Shown here: in pieces, positions 33,991-46,639 of the stretch
Position numbering within the stretch: the first letter of the stretch is position 1
Layout: every line of letters begins with the position of its first letter
Origin: Cepaea nemoralis
Lineage: Eukaryota > Mollusca > Gastropoda > Stylommatophora > Helicidae
DNA length: 64,000 nucleotides
NCBI GenBank assembly: GCA_014155875.1
Contig: JACEFZ010025058.1
Location: 3,021,001 to 3,085,000 of the forward strand
Reading direction: 5' to 3'
Program-made: the position numbers and the translations under genes
The notes under the pieces: generated by a model
Database searches by the model: none
Told to the model about the DNA's origin: nothing
What the model saw: only the letters and a program-made list of their open reading frames with translations

Positions 33991-34555
33991 GAAGATATCT
34001 CACAACTTATCTAGCTCTGTATTTCTATGCTAAGATATCTCACAAATTATCTATCTTTGTATCTATGTGAGAAGATATCTCACAACTTATCTATCTCTGT
34101 ATCTATGTGGGCAGATATCTAACATCTTAGGTATCTCTGTATCTCTACGGGAAGATATCTCATAATTTATCTATCTCTGTATTTCTATGAGAAGATATCT
34201 CACAACTTATCTATTTATGTATCTCTATGGGAAGATATCTCGCAGCTTATCTATCTCTGTACCTCTATGGGAAGAAAGCTCACAATTTATTCTTCGCTAG
34301 TTACGTGCGAAAAAATGTCACAATTTATATGTGTCTAATTCTATGGGGTGAAATGTCACCATCTATCCTTGTTGACAACGTGGATCAAATCTCACAATTC
34401 GTCTGTATGTCTTGATTTTATGTCGTTATATGGGAAGACATGTTACACTTTATCTATATGTAGCTTTATGGGAAGATATTTCAGAATGCGGTTCGTCTAT
34501 CTGTAGGGAAAGACATCTTAAAGAAGTCTCTGTGTACTTCTGAGGGAAAAAATCT
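33991..34555. repeat. 40-bp minisatellite
   Basis: The unit GAAGATATCTCACAACTTAT plus CTATCTCTGTATCTCTATGG recurs with exact 40-bp spacing between 34071 and 34280 (GATATCT words end at 34080, 34120, 34160, 34200 and 34240). Earlier and later units are less regular and fade by about 34555. There are at least seven good copies. Confidence 0.92.
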
Positions 34556-34688
34556 AACAATGTATCCGGTAACTGTGAATGTTGCATACATCTCGGTAGC
34601 ATTAGGGTCATCTCTATCAATCAGTCAGTCCTATCCGTCTGTCTGCCTTAATACCTAACTTACCTATCTGTTGAAATATCTGCATGTC

Positions 34689-34827
<139 letters not shown>

Positions 34828-35379
34828 TCGTTCCGTGTGTATGTGTGTGAGTGTGTGTGTTATTATATATAAAGTTGGGGGTATAGAAGTGTTAGATTTT
34901 ATCAGAAAACAGCAGGTTAAATTGTTTGGCTAACTAACAGTACATGTTGTTTGTTGTATCGCGGATAGTGTGTGGTATAATGCTACATACCACCCTTTCC
35001 ACAGATATTTATATGTATTTGGTAGAGACATGAAGAGTAGCAAATGGAGATTTATAACCAGTGTACCACAAGAAGAATGGAGAAGAGAGAAGATAACTTG
35101 ACATCTGCAGTCCAGTCACAATGAAAAGTGCATTGATGGTGGCTGGCCTTAGACAACACTGGTTGGTATTAGTTCATAATAATATCAGATATGGTCAGCT
35201 GGATTGCTTTATATTCATGTTATCATGATATCCAGTAGTTTTTATTCAGCCTTGGACATTTCAGGAGTAGATAGTTGGTTCCAGGCTAGATGGAGACTCA
35301 CATAAGTTGAGGTGTTTAGATGAAAGAGAGGGAGTGATGTGAATTCACTCTACTGATGTACTGAACTACAAATACAGGT

Positions 35380-35424
<45 letters not shown>

Positions 35425-36497
35425 GCATTTGAAATTTAAATATGTTACTGCTGGACAGGACAAATATACCCTCTCATCACTGGTGTGTGAAGGATGTGTA
35501 TGTGATAATCCACTGTATTTGAGGCATTTTGTAAGTGAATGTTGTTCCACATAGAAAGCTGAATAGGCTGAGAATATGGTAGTAACAGATTATCAGTTCA
35601 CACTACATCAAATGTTATCTCATGATAACTGCAGAAAATGGTAAAGTTGGTGATTTGATGATTGAACAGTGATTGTTGCATAATTGCAGATTTATCACCT
35701 TGTCGGATAAAGATGGGGAAAAAGACAATGATTATTCGTGTATTATGATGCATGTATGTATTGATGCGTGCATGCCTTTATTCTGTAGCATTGGTAATTA
35801 TATGTTTTTTTTCTTTTATGTTGCAGGAGTGGCTGACTTGTGTCGGAGCACTCCTGAGTTCCAGCTGGTGTCTTGAATGTTTATGTTGTTATTGCAACTA
35901 ATATTTGTGTCCGTGTCTCAACCGTTGTAAAGTCTTCCTTGTAAAGTGTCTTAATGTTTCTGTGGAAACTGTAGAACTGGGTAACTAAAAGTGCTCTTTT
36001 GTAATGTTCTTGATTTGTTTGTTTAGTCTGTAAGTTTAATTAGTAAATTGACTGTTACTGTGCTGCCTAACTGAGTAATTCATTGCCTGGGATTAGAAAC
36101 AAACAGGCCAGTTCCCTGTCTTCATAATCTTCAATCTTCTTACTAATTACTATCCCCTACCTTGTGAGTTGGGGGTGGTGAGATGTCTTCTCTCATCGTA
36201 CTCTTTTTCTTCTTTGGCCGGAACGCAGTCAGAGCTGTGCTCTACCTTCTATCACTGCCCAATAGTTCTTCATTTGTTAGCTTCGGCTTCACTAACAAAA
36301 AGATATATGTCAGGTACAATACGGCACTCGTTTCTCCAACAACTGGGCACACGGTATTACTCTGTTAACTCTCTGCTGTTACTGGATACGCAAGTAGTCA
36401 TATAGATAAACCCAGGAACGCATTTTCACACATAAATAAGAATGCAGAAGAATAGATAACATGTTAGGCTGAAGAGAAACTGGCACGGACACATGTA
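34828..36497. other. Unassigned DNA with a (GT)n array
   Basis: (GT)n lies at 35378-35423. Open frames at 35673-35876 and 36169-36405 show no family features. The region is AT-rich and could be intron or intergenic sequence. Confidence 0.4.
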
Positions 36498-36519
36498 CAA
36501 ACACACACACACACTCTCA

Positions 36520-36560
<41 letters not shown>

Positions 36561-36563
36561 ACA
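36498..36563. repeat. (CA)n array
   Basis: An interrupted CA run directly upstream of a SINE-1 body. Confidence 0.95.
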
Positions 36564-36725
36564 CCCGGAGGTCGTAGCTGGAGCTACGGTGTTCGTGTTT
36601 GGTGCGACGCTTTCGGCAGACTGTCCTGCGGAAAGAGATCGAGCCATATGGAATAACACCCAGTGCAATGAAGTAGATCCTCTCGCTTTATACTTGACCG
36701 GACGGGTGGACAGATAGAAGATAGG
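36564..36725 (+). mobile_element. SINE-1 body fragment
   Basis: GGTCGTAGCTGGAGCTACGG, GTTCGTGTTTGGTGCGACGC and CAGTGCAATG match 4800-4930. The tRNA-like head is missing, replaced by the CA array. A (GACA)n run at 36728-36800 follows its end. Confidence 0.72.
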
Positions 36726-36726
36726 T

Positions 36727-36727
<1 letters not shown>

Positions 36728-36800
<73 letters not shown>
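36728..36800. repeat. (GACA)n array
   Basis: Pure GACA repeats just downstream of the SINE-1 body. Confidence 0.96.
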
Positions 36801-37283
36801 TATACATTATTTGCATCCCTGGAATTGACTTAAATCATCGAATACAGCACTCTTAACCTTTCTAATGGAATTCAAACAATACATACCAATAACTAGAGTC
36901 ATCTTCAACGTCCGAGACTTGGCCCTGTCAATGTTGCCAACTCCAGACCGACGAAGTCCAGCCTGTTCACTGCCGGTACCATCATAGACCGGCCCTGAGG
37001 TCTCGTCTGGGAAAATACATCAAGTGCTGCTAGATCACATTATAACTAATGATGTTCACTGATTACGACAAGTATATCCGTGATCCACAGTTATACTCAA
37101 ACTTGCAGTCACAAATAAAGTCTACGACATCACATGTGTACATAATGTGTACATAATGCATGGCAATATATTATGTACACATGCGATATTCTTGTTACTC
37201 TGGCACTTATGATTGTGTTTACATGAATAAAGAGACGAACAAGCAGTACAAGTAAGTTTGTGTGTGTGAGTGAGAGAGAGATA

Positions 37284-37342
<59 letters not shown>

Positions 37343-37504
37343 TAAGTAAGAGGAATTAAAGTACATGAGATCACAATCATTGGAACCTTGCCGTCTTGAC
37401 AGACGATAGTTTGTGCTTTAAAAAGGCATAATAACTTTTACCTATTGGCGTAGCGAATGTGACTGATAAGGCCAATTTGCGCTGTAAATGTCCGTTCACA
37501 GTGG
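36801..37504. other. Unassigned DNA with a (GA)n array
   Basis: (GA)n occupies about 37267-37340. A TGTGTACATAATG word repeats near 37134-37185. Nothing else was recognised. Confidence 0.5.
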
Positions 37505-37686
37505 GTTCATGGGAAAACGTGGTCATTTCCACCATCATGCACCATCTTACGTCTCACACGCTCGGTGTGCGAATTATCTGCAATAATTTTCTTTTTTTGT
37601 CTTTATTCCATTTCTGATGTTTACCCTCCATGCAACACGTTCAGCGGCGACTTTCCCCCAATGTGCATTATCAATGCCTGTATCAA

Positions 37687-39007
37687 TCATGTCCAGCTTA
37701 CACACATCTTTGTATCGTAGTGAGATCTCTTACCCATCTGTAATTCACCAAAAAAGATGTCCTTTGGTATTCTACCATAATCCATCCTCCTAAGATGTCC
37801 TATCCATCTCAGTCTACGAAGACTGAGCATGGAATACACCGTCACACAACCTGATCTTTCCAATACTTCAGTATTTGTGATTTTGTCTTGCCACTTAATA
37901 CCAAGAATTCTTCGCAGACACCGCATATGAAAGCTGTTTAAACGTTTCTCTTGGTGTGAGTAAGTTGTCCAGGTTTCACTGCCATAAAGGAGAGTACTAA
38001 GGACACAGGCTTGATAGACAAGGACTTTTGTTTTGGCAGTAAGCTTCCTGTTCTCCCAGACTCTTTTTATTAACCTGTTCATTGTTGTTGCTGCCTTATC
38101 AATCCGGATGTTGATTTCCTGATCTAGGGATATTTTCTATTTACCACTGATCCTAGATATGTAAAATGGTCTACCATCTCTAGTTCGGCGTCGTCAATAA
38201 AGATTGATGGTACCCCATGTGCACCTTGTGACATACTCTCTGCCTTCTTTTTGCTAATTGTTAAACCAAATTCAGAACAAGCACTGGAGAATGCAGATAG
38301 TAGACATTGCAATTCTTCCTCAGAGTGGGTCGTAACTGCAGCATCATCTGCAAAAAGCAACTCTCTGATCAGTACCCTCCTAATTTTGGTCTTGGCCTTC
38401 AATCTCTGAGTATTGTAGAGGCCGCCATCTGAGCGTGAGTGAATGTATATACCACCATCCTGATCACGAAAGGCATATTTCAGTAGAAGTGAAAGTATAT
38501 TCCAAAGAGGGTGGGAGCTAGTACACAACCTTGCTTAACTTCACTCTTGATTTCAAACTCTTCAGAAGTTGCACCATCAAACTTGTTTATACCCTTCATG
38601 CCTGTGTGGAACGATTCCACAATGGACAGAAGGGTTGGTGGGCATCCAATCTTCTTTAGTGCCTTGAACAGACTCTCACGACTGACCAAATCAAATGCCT
38701 TTGTGAGGTCGATGAAGGCAATAAACAGTGGTTGATTCTGTTCACGGCATTTTTCTTACATTTGTCGCAATGAGAATATCACATCAATGGTAGACCGGTT
38801 CTGTCGAAAGCCACACTGTGATTCGGGGTAGATTTGGTCTCCTATGACTTGACGTCTGCGCGGAACAATTCTGGCAAATACTTTTCCAACAATACACTGA
38901 AGTGAGATACCCCTATAGTTGTTGCAGTCGCTCCGATCGCCCTTGTTCTTGTACAGTGTTATGATGCTTGAATCTTTGAAATCCTGTGGGACTTGTCCTT
39001 CTCGCAT
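37687..39007 (-). pseudogene. LINE A reverse transcriptase
   Basis: In order: VPQDFKDSSIITLYKNKGD, YRGISLQCIVGKVFARI, PESQCGFRQNRSTIDVIFSL; then SRESLFKALKKIGCP, VKQGCVLAPTLFGIYFH; then LLFADDAAVTTHSEEEL (catalytic Asp pair), DHFTYLGSVVN; then LYGSETWTTYSHQEK and RRILGIKWQDKI. Four frames are needed to follow it. Confidence 0.83.
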
Positions 39008-39312
39008 GCATAGCTCTATTAGCTGGTGGATCTGTAGAGTGAGCGTGTCTTGCCAACTCCTGATAAACTCTATTGGAATCCCATCCTTACCTAGAGCCTT
39101 GCCAGATGCAAGTTCATTTATAGCACACTTAACTTCAGTTATAGTTGGAAGTGTGTCCAGGTGGTCAAGAGTTGGTTGGTAAAGCCTCTATGGCGTTGGG
39201 GGCATCATCCGCTAGATTGGTCTCACTTGAGTAAAGCTCCAAATAGTGCTCTACCCATCTGTCCATCTGCTAAGGCAGTTTTATAAAGAGTTTCCTTAAG
39301 TTGACACCACTT

Positions 39313-40212
39313 TTAATTTACTGTACAATTTTCTGGTGTATCAGTTAAAGCGTCTTCAAGTTGCTGTTGAAACTGAAAGCACTTTTCAGGATCGTGAGTG
39401 TTAATAATATTAATCCTGGGGCTAGATTTGTGTTCAGCTGTGTAGATTCTCTTTGTTCTCAGTATAAATCTTGCAATAACGAAAGAATGATCCATATCAC
39501 AGTCAGCACTGTGGTAATTTCGAGTTATTGATGTTTGGTTCAGATGTTGTCTCCGTGTGATGATGATGTCCAGCTGATGCCAATGGCCGGATCTTGGATG
39601 TTTCCATGTGACCTTATGCATCTCTTTTGTTTTAAAAAAAGGAGTTTGTAATACATAGGTCATTACTGGTGCAATGCTCCAGCAGCCTGTGCCCATTTTC
39701 ATTCATGCGACCGATGTTGTATTTTCCAAGGCACACTGGCCATGAACTCGAGTCCTTGCCCACACGAGCATTGAAGTCACCGAGCATATAAATGTAGTCA
39801 GATTTTGGAACTGCCTTGATCACGGCTAACTCCTCACAGAACGAATCCTTCACATCATCAGAGGAATCGAGTGTCGGTTCATATGCAGTAATAATGGTGG
39901 CAAACCACAAGAGGTTGCCAAGCGCAGGGATAATAGTCTTTCATTTCCTCCTGCTGGAATTTCAATCATTCCCAGTAGCGAAGTCTTCACTGCAAAGCCC
40001 ACACCGTGTTACCTTTTTTCTTCCTGCCCTCTACCCTTCCAAAAAAAGGTGTAATTGTTTTCCCTGAGTGACCATTCCTCAGCGAGGCGAGTCTCCTGCA
40101 GGCCAGCAATATCAATGTTAAGACGATTGAGTTCAGCATCAATCACAGCCGTTTTTCTCACATCGTCAATATTGGCCAAGTCAGTGGAAAATCCTAGACA
40201 CGTGGTTCTCAC
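39313..40212 (-). pseudogene. LINE A endonuclease domain
   Basis: Three overlapping frames. The first carries LATWNVRTTC and GLQETRLAEEWS (metal-binding Glu), the second LGDFNARVGKDSSSW and NGHRLLEHCTSNDLCITNSFF, the third HPRSGHWHQLDIIITRR and CDMDHSFVIARF (catalytic Asp-His). These are the standard landmarks of the exonuclease/endonuclease/phosphatase fold that nicks target DNA. Breaks near 40000 and 39650 disable it. Confidence 0.83.
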
Positions 40213-40239
40213 GTTCCAGGTTGCAAGCCGTAGCTTGAG

Positions 40240-40990
40240 GTTTCTATTTTTATTTTTATTTGTACCTGGTGCATTGGGTTTACAGCCTGCGATTCAGATT
40301 TTGTCCTAGCCCCAAGCACCCATTGAAGCAGGCAGGCTGTGGCGGATCAGCACCCAATTGGCCGGGGGCTGCCCAGCTTGAGGCGGGCGGTAGCTGATCA
40401 GTGACATCTGTAGATGTCTCCCACCGTCAGAAGCAACTTGTGGCGCCCCACGTCTTCGCCAATTGACAAGGACGTATAACCAGTAACAGTCGCCTCTCGC
40501 TTTGATTCCGAGACCAGTTAAGACTAGGGATGGAGTTATTGTCTCTCCATAGCACAAAGCCTGGGCTAAAATATAGAGATCATGTGTTGCCTATGCAGCA
40601 TGATCCCTCTCTCGGCCTGCCTAGTTCACTCCAGAAGAAAGGTAACACCCCTACATCTGGAACAAGACAAGCTGCAGAAGCTGCCGAATCAGCAAAGCAA
40701 TGCTCTAACTGTCCGCCTGTCGGAGCTTCGATCCTAGACCAGCCGCCAACCAAGGCTTAGGGCCTGGTCTGACCTGCCATGACATTTTGTCTTTAGATTG
40801 CAATTCCTCGCATCAGGGTAAGGCTTGTACCCTCCCAATTGCGCTCTTCCGCCCGAAGCCGTTGGCACAGTGTGGGGTGTCGGGTTTGGTAAGCGCCGCC
40901 CAACGTTCGGCGTTAACAGAAAGCAGGTAGTACCGTCTACTGTTATACGGTAGCTCAGTCATATCTGACTAAGACCTGACACACACATGA
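40240..40990 (-). other. LINE A 5' leader
   Basis: A GC-richer stretch upstream of the endonuclease. It has an open minus-strand frame (40306-40557: YVLVNWRRRGAPQVASDGG, SYRPPQAGQPP) that runs with one stop into the endonuclease frame. It may be the internal promoter/5' UTR, or an N-terminal extension. Confidence 0.5.
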
Positions 40991-41099
40991 GATAGCAAAC
41001 AATCATATTGCCTTTGTATTACCCATTGCATTTATCAAGCTATATGTATTGTCTTCGTCGAAGTAGCAGTCAGAATTGCACATGAAAATATAACTATTT

Positions 41100-41179
<80 letters not shown>
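41100..41179. repeat. (ATC)n array
   Basis: A pure 80-bp run at the 3' side of a LINE E-like end on the minus strand, consistent with an ATG-type tail. Confidence 0.95.
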
Positions 41180-41520
41180 GCAGTGGCTTATTCCTTGCAG
41201 AACTTTTCCCCCATAACAATACTTGGGAAATTATCTCTACCATAAACCACATGTCCTGCCTCTATTGCAATGACAAGTAAAATATCTATCGCATTCTGAA
41301 TCTACAACGTTGTGGTCTTCTTCTTAACCGCTTTCCTATCTTCATAAGTATCTATTCCAGACATTCATGTCCAAAATATTTCGGTTTCCTCAATCTTCTT
41401 TGTCTTAATAATCAGTCTTCTTTAATAGGGAGTTTTCAATGGATTGATCTGTTTGTTCTCTTTCTCGTCCAGTGAACGATCAATACCCTTCTGTATCTCT
41501 TATACTTAAGACGCATCACT
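41180..41520 (-). mobile_element. LINE E-like 3' end
   Basis: The sequence mirrors 23750-24100: TTGCAGAACTTTTCCCCCATAA, the CATGTCC region, CATGTCCAAAATATTTCGG and CTTTGTCTTAATAATCAGTCTTC. It is decayed. The attached (ATC)n shows what a normal LINE E tail looks like. Confidence 0.65.
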
Positions 41521-41539
41521 TATATATGGTATTGATATA

Positions 41540-41783
41540 CGTGTACACCTCGGAGGAGCAAATGGATCATCATGGTCTGGTGGCAAGAATGAGGCAGCGA
41601 GGAGTGACGAGGGGATCTGGCCGACGCACGACGCTAAGAGGAAAGGCGAGACGGACATATAATCAGATTGCTACTGGTACTATTGGTTTTGGAACTCTTC
41701 GCTGGCTGCTGATGACGGGGACGGAGCGCCTGTGGGAATGCCCCGAATGCTGTGAACTCGGTTCCCAGATCAATCAATCAATC
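41540..41783 (+). mobile_element. LINE C2 3' end with a 9-bp TSD
   Basis: Encodes YTSEEQMDHHGL through TLRWLL to CPECCELGS and a (CAAT)n tail. ATTGATATA at 41531-41539 and 41784-41792 bounds a 244-bp insertion. Confidence 0.87.
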
Positions 41784-41929
41784 ATTGATATAGGTGTAGA
41801 TTTTTGCGGATGCAGAAATACAGAATGACAATATTACTTTATAGATGATCATGGACAAATGTATACTAATGCAAAATGACCTTTATTTATGGTTTACAGA
41901 CTACACAAACAATCTGGGTTCTGTTGTAT

Positions 41930-42185
41930 TCATTGGGTAAGGAAGGTCCAATTGCAGAGCGCCCAGGTACGGTGTCTGTGACTGAAAGCTGTCCTGATGG
42001 TAAATAAATTCCTTCTAGCTTCCCTCCCCTCTCATTTTCCCACGTCCATTTCACACACCAAATAACACTCTTTTTCCTGTCTCTTAACTCCAACTTTCGC
42101 GCTAAAATCTTCCCCAATTATCACAGTGCCTCTTTCCTGCACTGTTTCTAACATCTCATACAGGCTACTGTAACACCCCAGAATT
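41930..42185 (-). mobile_element. Possible LINE endonuclease fragment
   Basis: A minus-strand frame has MLETVQERGTVIIGEDFSAKVG, resembling the GDFNAKVG box, then NEYNRT…. Short and broken; family unknown. Confidence 0.4.
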
Positions 42186-42201
42186 CTAACCCCCCCCCCC
42201 C

Positions 42202-42272
42202 CCAATAACTGCAGCGTGTGTGTGTGTGTGGGGGGGGGCCACACACACACACACACACGCTGCAGTTATTGG
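42202..42272. repeat. 71-bp palindrome with CA/TG arms
   Basis: CCAATAACTGCAGCG followed by (TG)n, a G-run spacer, then (CA)n and CGCTGCAGTTATTGG. The unique 15-bp ends are perfect inverse copies. It would extrude as a long hairpin. Confidence 0.93.
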
Positions 42273-42506
42273 TGAGCACACTTTTACAATTGCTATATTC
42301 GTTTTCTTGACATCTGACAGTAAGAAGTCGATCACTCACTACGCTAAATCAAAGAAGCGCCCAAGAAACTCTACCCGAAGATACCAACCCCGATGTCCAC
42401 CCCACCCTCCCCTAACACACAAATGTGCCTCTTGTGTGTATCACAAAGTTCCATCGTCCTGCCCACTCGTGCTCGGAAATTCCCAGTATGTCAGTTTTAC
42501 TTCTTG

Positions 42507-43068
42507 GTAGTTAGTTAGTTAGTTAGTCGTAGTTCCAACCTCATAGCAACGGGTTGTTCCCATTATGCTCCGTTCCTGTGCCAGTGAATATCGCACAAAA
42601 CGCTCCTCACTGCCCAATGTGAAAAGTGGAAAAGACAGGAGTCTCGACAAACAACAGCCCGTACAGATACACTGTGCGTAATGCCGCCGCCAGAATGTCA
42701 ACACAATAGTCCCCAACGAAACACCCAGTTCATCTCTGATGGAATCGGCAGTTATTTTCCCATCTGGATGTTTCCTAGATGTTCACCCACACAGTCCACG
42801 AAAATATAGTTCATAGTCGATGGCAGTGGCAGTCAACCAGAAGCCCAGCAGCCACGCATTTCTGCATAAGGAAAAAACCGGTCAACTCTGGGACATAGCC
42901 ATCTACCATCGATCCGAACATGCAGTCACGTTCCAAAAAACCTCGGGCAGATTCAAAAGCATTTCACAGCTCACAGTGTCGCGCCACGCACTCACTCAGT
43001 AGCAGGGCGACGGAATCATCAAGCCTCCTTAGTCGCCTCTTACGACATGCGTGGTAGGCTACAGTGTT
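42507..43068 (-). mobile_element. SINE-3 (TAAC tail)
   Basis: (TTAG)n at 42510-42527 is the tail. The body matches 24849-25398 at both ends (for example GTTCCTGTGCCAGTGAATAT and TTCCGTCGCCCTGCTAC in complement). It lacks the inserted SINE-1 core. The 5' portion CGTAAGAGGCGACTAAGGAG extends further than in the other copy. Confidence 0.72.
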
Positions 43069-43747
43069 GCTATTCTTTGATAATTCCCCATAAATCATAA
43101 TGAGTGTGCCTGATATCAACATCCTCAATTCAACGTTTTCATCCTAAATTTCTGCTTGAATCCAATGACAGAGCTTTCCACGGTAGACAATGAAAACAGT
43201 TGGAATATGTGTGACTTCTGCAAACAAGACAACTGATCAAGTACCAAATAAAAACGTAGACGTGTACCAAACAATAATGGACGGAGGAAAATGGGAAGTA
43301 TGGGTGTGACAGTTATGACCTAAAGATTGTTAATATGGTAGCAGACACTTTGTATTATATATCAAATTAAAGGGGGTTGCACAGGGGAAAACTACTTTAT
43401 ATAAAGCCATGGCAGATTCTGGAAGTCGCTTAAGGTGATTAATTATCCCTCGTTACTTAATGAGATAAACACAGGCAAAGTGAGCCTACCTTACAACAAT
43501 CAGATAAACACAGAAACAGTGCGCCTACCTGACATCAAAGGCAGATCCAGCAAACGGACATCACATTGTAAACATAACAGTGATAATATTAACGTAATCA
43601 TAAGTTAAAACATTAGTTACATCATACCATAAAGTGACGTTTCGATCTTAGTGATTTCACCTGTGTGATATTTTATCGTCAATTCACCAGTGTTTCTGAA
43701 AAATACGCACATTTGGACAAAACGGAGCCCCATACTAAATTCTGTAA
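43069..43747. other. Unassigned DNA
   Basis: Near 43637-43665 the minus strand has CACTAAGATCGAAACGTCAC, shared in part with 48890 and 21130. Otherwise nothing is recognised. Confidence 0.4.
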
Positions 43748-45465
43748 GAACGAACGAACGAACGAACGAACGAACGAACGAACGAAAATCTTTATTTTCA
43801 AAGGGTTAAGAATTGGGCACGCAGGCCCGTCTGACATTCTGCCCTTCTTCTCTATTTCCTCTCATACATTCTTTCATTCAACATCTCTTATGAAGCAATT
43901 CTTTGACAACAAAAGAGCAATAAGCATTAAAACGCATGAAAAATAATCAATAATACATGACTCGTTGAGGCAATGTTTAAAATGGGCAACATAAATACCC
44001 AAGGCGGGTGTAACGTGCCACACACATGGGAATGATTTTTTTTTGTTTTTGGCTAGTTGTCGTTCGAGATAATTTACCATTATTATTGTCTTTGTTGCTG
44101 TTTTTTTTTTAAGGGGGCATGTAGTCTGTTCTGAGGTAGTGTTCAAACAGGTTGCGACTGTATATATAATGATTGGTGGTGTCTTTGATTTCTTGTGGAA
44201 GATTATTCCACAACTGAGTGGCAGAGTACGCTAAGCTTGTTTTATATAAGTCTATCCTAGGTTTAGGGACATGAAGTATATTTAGTCGTTCGACTATGTC
44301 TTGCGTTATATTTAAACAATGGCCAAAGGTAGCTTGGGGCATTTTGAAATAGGATTTTGTGAGTTAGTTTAGCCTTATTAAAAAGTAGGCGTTTGTGGAG
44401 TGGCAGTAACTGAAGACGTTCATGTAGGTTAGAATTGTCTGTAAACTTATCACCATTGATTAGACGCACTGCCCTTTTCTGGAGCGAATAAAGGCGTTTT
44501 GTTATTGATTTGGAGCATCCATCCCAGATTGTGGAGCAATAATCAATATGTGTTTGTATGTGGGAAGTATAGAATATCTTTCTTGTGTTTTCGTCGAGGA
44601 AGTTTTTAATTTTGGCAAGTTGGTATACTTTTTTGGCTATTTGTTTAACTAGAGCATGAACATGGGAATTAAAGGATAGATTTTGATCTATGATAAGACC
44701 CAGTGCCTTGTGCTCGGTTACACTTTCTATAGGTGTGCTACCAATGTGCAGCTGAAGAGTTCCCTGCGAATTTAGAGTGTGAAGTCTTTGCCTCGTTCCT
44801 ATTAACATAGATTTTGTTTTAGAAATGTTAATTTGCATGCGGTTTGCATGACTCCAGTTAACTACACTATTTATTTCCTGTTGCAAGGATAAGTCTAGCA
44901 CATTACGATCAATAGCGTTTGAATATACTGTGCAGTCGTCTGCAAATAAATCGCAGGACGATGACAGATATAAGGGAAGATAAATTTATATAAATGGCAA
45001 ATAACAAAGGGCCAAGTATAGACCCCTGAGGTACTCCAATATTAATGGTAATAGCTTGGGACAGAGATTTATTGTGTGACACTACTTGTTTTCTCTATAA
45101 TAAGAATGAGTTTATTAATGTCACTACATTAATGCTTACTTTCATTGTTTCTAGTCTTTTAATTAGGATAGTATGATCTATCATATCGAATGCTTTTGTA
45201 AAGTCTATAAACATCGTTCCACATAGAGTATTATTGTTAATATTTTGATGCCAGTTTTCTATCATGTTTGTTAGGGCCGTATGGCAGGAATATTCTGGCC
45301 GACATCCCTACTGACTGTCAGCTATTAGTTTGTGGCGAACTAAGTGCTCTAGTGCTGTTTTGTGGATGTGCTTTTCTAGCGGTTTGGATAAAGAGGATAA
45401 TATGGGAATTGGCCTATAATTACTCATGATACAATCGTCTAATGAAGAATAAGAGACAATTATAG
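43748..45465 (-). mobile_element. LINE G (CR1-like), RT to 3' end
   Basis: The minus strand starts near SLDDCIMSNYRPIPILSSLSK and continues with FIDFTKAFDMIDH (motif A), GVPQGSILGPLLF (motif B) and FADDCTVYSN (motif C). It has no RNase H. An AATAAA-like signal lies in the 3' UTR before a (TTCG)n tail at 43748-43785. Stops occur within the RT near 45310 and 45100. Confidence 0.85.
44263..44901 (-). pseudogene. LINE G RT thumb and C-terminus, 212 codons
   Basis: LQQEINSVVNWSHANRMQIN, NISKTKSMLIGT, HKALGLIIDQNLSFNSHV, YCSTIWDGCSKSITKRLYSLQKRAVRLI: the standard post-FADD region of CR1/Jockey-like RTs. A frameshift at about 44340 leads to the last segment (44109-44342: LAYSATQLWNNLPQEIKDT), the usual end of this family. 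Confidence 0.83.
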
Positions 45466-46639
45466 AATGGAAAGTTCTAGAAAGATGTCAATAAAGCGTG
45501 GCTTTGCAGATGCGCTCAGCCGACGGGATGACCCTTGTAGGTACTAGCGTCACCAAGGCTGATTAGATACCGGTAGAATGTTAGGGCTTCATTTCGGCCA
45601 TGACTAGTTGAGAGACACAATTTTCAGGATTTCTCCTGAATATTTTCAGACTTTTATTTCCTTTTCTGTGTTCTCTGGGACAAGGTAATAACGTCATTCC
45701 ACACATTTATTATGACGGCCCTTACGGATATTGTAGGGCAGGTAACATGTGATTATATGTGAAAATGTGCCGCTGTGCAAATGTTGTTTCGTTGAGAAAA
45801 TATAGACTGATTTCTTCGTTTTCTGTGAATCGAATTCTGCAGAGTGACAATGCTATTCCAAACATTTTCCATGCTCAGATTCAATCTTTTGTGAACGCAA
45901 TTTCTAGATGCTATGGGAATGCCGTTTCACTATGATTGCACATCAGTAGACATTCTTCCTAAGGCTACAGAAATTATTTATTATAAGTGCTCATCAGTGG
46001 CTTTGAAAATTGTTCTCCTTACCTGCACTTCATAAGAAGTTTTCTTCATTATGTAGAGATTGCTCATAAGAATTGTTATCTTGTACTAATGTGCGCTTAT
46101 TCAATATGCAATAGATTTTCCATTTTACACGTCTTTTCTTGAATATGCTCTGGGAATATGAGAGTGACTGCTATGTTATTTTGTCTGAGATTATTGCTCA
46201 TGTGGAAAAGAACGATGGATGGATGGTATATCATTTTGCAAGACGTTGTACTCAAGACCGGCATTGTTTCATTTCTGTTAATGACCTGACGGAATTTTTA
46301 CGTTCAGTGTTCTGCCAAATGCTTTCTGAGTGAATGCCGTGATGCATTTCATTTCTGAATTTATGGTGCAACTTGCAAAATGGACAGGAGTTCGAATCAC
46401 GTCTTTAACCCCTGCTCAATAGAAACAGGCTGGGAAGGCAAAATACGTTCAAGTTTTCGAATCTTGGTTGACATTATGAGATGAAGGTATCTTTCTGATA
46501 ATTCTATCTATATTTCTTGTGATCAATATATTATAAAATGATCTATGTGTTTTTCGTTTGTGAATGTCTCACACACACGAATGTTGATTCATTGGTACAT
46601 TTTAGAAGTTACAGACATGACATAGAATGATGAGATTTT
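45466..46639. other. Unassigned DNA
   Basis: No coding match. The sequence has many TTTTC and TTCT words but no clean tandem unit. Confidence 0.4.

Larger units (their letters stand above)
37505..40990 (-). mobile_element. LINE A copy 2, nearly complete
   Basis: The minus strand holds a 5' leader (40990-40240), apurinic-type endonuclease (40240-39313), linker, RT (39007-38124) and thumb/C-terminal region (to 37560). At about 3.5 kb it is the most complete element here. Many frameshifts break it, so it is probably inactive. The zinc finger seen in copy 1 is not clear. Confidence 0.85.

Noticed and set aside
33991..34555. Regular repeats as a CRISPR array
   Set aside because: The 40-bp units are directly adjacent with no unique spacers, there are no cas genes, and the genome is clearly animal-like.
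41930..42185. Assigning this fragment to LINE A
   Set aside because: The GEDFSAKVG box is too short and altered to choose a family.
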